Below are positions 63,111 through 64,000 of a DNA stretch of 64,000 nucleotides, in pieces; position 1 is the stretch's first letter; each line of letters opens with the position of its first letter. Below the pieces are notes generated by a model. It saw only the letters and a list, made by a program, of their open reading frames with translations, was not told the DNA's origin and did no database searches. Position numbers and translations under genes: made by a program. This DNA is from an uncultured Paraprevotella sp. (GTDB lineage: Bacteria; Bacteroidota; Bacteroidia; Bacteroidales; Bacteroidaceae), in contig CALULQ010000008.1 in NCBI GenBank assembly GCA_944321525.1, positions 1 through 64,000 of the forward strand, in the 5' to 3' direction.

Positions 63111-64000
63111 TCAGCGGATGGCCGACAAGGGAGCCACGGAGCAGGCGTTAGGGGCGCGGATGCGCATGAAGCGGGCCAACGTCGGGGCCACGCAGTCGAC
63201 CGTCACGGGGGTCTTCACCGTTTCGGGACGCACGTTGCACCCGAAAAAGAAAATGGGGAAATCCACATAAGAGGCCCGCTCCAGGGTCTGCTCGTGGGTT
63301 TCCTCGTTCACCATGTGCCATCCCGGCGAAACCTCGATGAAGATATCGCCCGAGCGCATCTGGTTGAAGCTGTTGCGCAGGCGGCGTATGTCCGCTTCGC
63401 CCATCGACAGGGCAAGGCGCTGCGACGTGTAGACATCCTTCACCCCGGCCATCTGAATGAGCAAGGCTTGCGAGCGGGTGAGCACGTCGTTCAGGTTCAG
63501 CTGTTTGTCTTCAATCAGTTTTTGGTTCAGGAACAGTTGCGAGCCGAACTCCGCCTCCACGTATTTCCCTTCGCCGTACACGGCCATGAGATACATGTTG
63601 AGCAGCGACGAGGCACGAGTGATGTTGAAAGTGCCCGTCGGTATGCGGTATTTGGAAAAGTCCACCAGCTCGTCGTCGGTATAGCCGGTGGACGTCACCA
63701 CCAGCAGGTAGCGCCCCGCGCCCACCTGCTTTTCGAGCATGGCGATAAGTTCGGCCAGTTCCATGTCGAGGCGCACGTAGGTGTCCTGCAGTTCCACGGG
63801 GCATTCCGCCACAGGCTTGTGGTCGAAAGTCCCGGCATAATACGTCAGCGAGAGGAAGTCCGTCACGCGGTCCTTCCCCATCCCCGTATGCTCCAGGCAA
63901 TGGCGGGCAAAGCGGTTCACCTCGTCGTTGACGTAGGCGCTGGTCTTGAACTCCTGCATTTTGCGGTCGCCCGCGAACTTATGGCTGAACCCTTCGCTCT
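63111..64000 (-). CDS. PafA-type alkaline phosphatase family protein, C-terminal part
   Basis: The last 296 codons of a gene that begins beyond the right edge. The visible sequence matches the C-terminal half of periplasmic type I phosphodiesterase/alkaline phosphatases of the PafA kind: FSHKFAGD and [56 protein letters not shown], and later [20 protein letters not shown] and [17 protein letters not shown]. PafA enzymes release phosphate from a wide range of monoesters and help phosphate supply. The metal-binding and Thr nucleophile regions are not in the window. It sits 103 bases upstream of secA on the same strand. Confidence 0.8.
   Translation of the reverse strand, partial: SEGFSHKFAGDRKMQEFKTSAYVNDEVNRFARHCLEHTGMGKDRVTDFLSLTYYAGTFDHKPVAECPVELQDTYVRLDMELAELIAMLEKQVGAGRYLLVVTSTGYTDDELVDFSKYRIPTGTFNITRASSLLNMYLMAVYGEGKYVEAEFGSQLFLNQKLIEDKQLNLNDVLTRSQALLIQMAGVKDVYTSQRLALSMGEADIRRLRNSFNQMRSGDIFIEVSPGWHMVNEETHEQTLERASYVDFPIFFFGCNVRPETVKTPVTVDCVAPTLARFMRIRAPNACSVAPLSAIR

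Overview
The window looks like a chromosomal segment of a high-GC member of the Bacteroidales. The clues are promoters of the Bacteroidetes type (TTG or TTTG, 19-20 bases, then TAnnTTTG) before many genes, the TamB/TamL outer-membrane assembly pair, a BtuB-BtuG vitamin B12 importer, a MetA of the acetyl-CoA type, an approximately 1,100-residue SecA and a Tsr-like tyrosine recombinase. No rRNA, tRNA, CRISPR array or IS transposase was seen. The species cannot be named from this sequence alone.

Layout. 1-5.0 kb: the start of aspartokinase (thrA), a beta-barrel protein, an FAD dehydrogenase, a GNAT acetyltransferase and radA. 5.0-7.4 kb: an accessory patch with a two-copy repeat, a decayed reading frame, an HhH/DUF3795 protein and a DUF4160/DUF2442 pair. 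7.4-9.6 kb: an S41 peptidase and an Rpn-type nuclease. 9.7-16.3 kb: a complete btuB-btuG-btuF-btuC-btuD operon behind a cobalamin riboswitch. 16.4-21 kb: a 47-residue peptide gene, a secreted single-chain TldD-TldE-like protein and a LuxR-type regulator. 21-25.3 kb: a lipoprotein, an AraC regulator and a TonB-dependent receptor. 25.3-33.5 kb: metA, a U32 peptidase and a zinc-ribbon protein in overlapping order, then an M13 peptidase and an ABC-F ATPase. 33.5-42 kb: a tolC-hlyD-permease-permease run with a BNR_4 beta-propeller protein, then two envelope proteins. 42-54.4 kb: an LTA-synthase-like sulfatase, an ExoX-C protein, a cyclophilin, tamB-tamL and a nucleotidyltransferase. 54.5-59.2 kb: a phase-variation locus. 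59.7-64 kb: secA and the end of a PafA-like phosphatase.

The most striking system is at 54.5-59.2 kb. A tyrosine recombinase gene is followed by a 210-bp segment bounded by perfect 21-bp inverted repeats. A promoter inside the segment points, as sequenced, back toward the recombinase and away from a 1,125-residue coiled-coil surface lipoprotein, so this copy reads as OFF. The left repeat lies inside the recombinase coding end. Inversion would turn on the lipoprotein and at the same time replace the last 15 residues of the recombinase with a single Glu.

Two other points deserve attention. The first is the exported TldD-TldE fusion next to a small, hydrophobic, Cys-ended peptide gene. The second is a family of four intergenic palindromes with an AGTACTCGAGTACT core (near 22.7, 29.3, 44.2 and 59.5 kb) that behave like REP elements.
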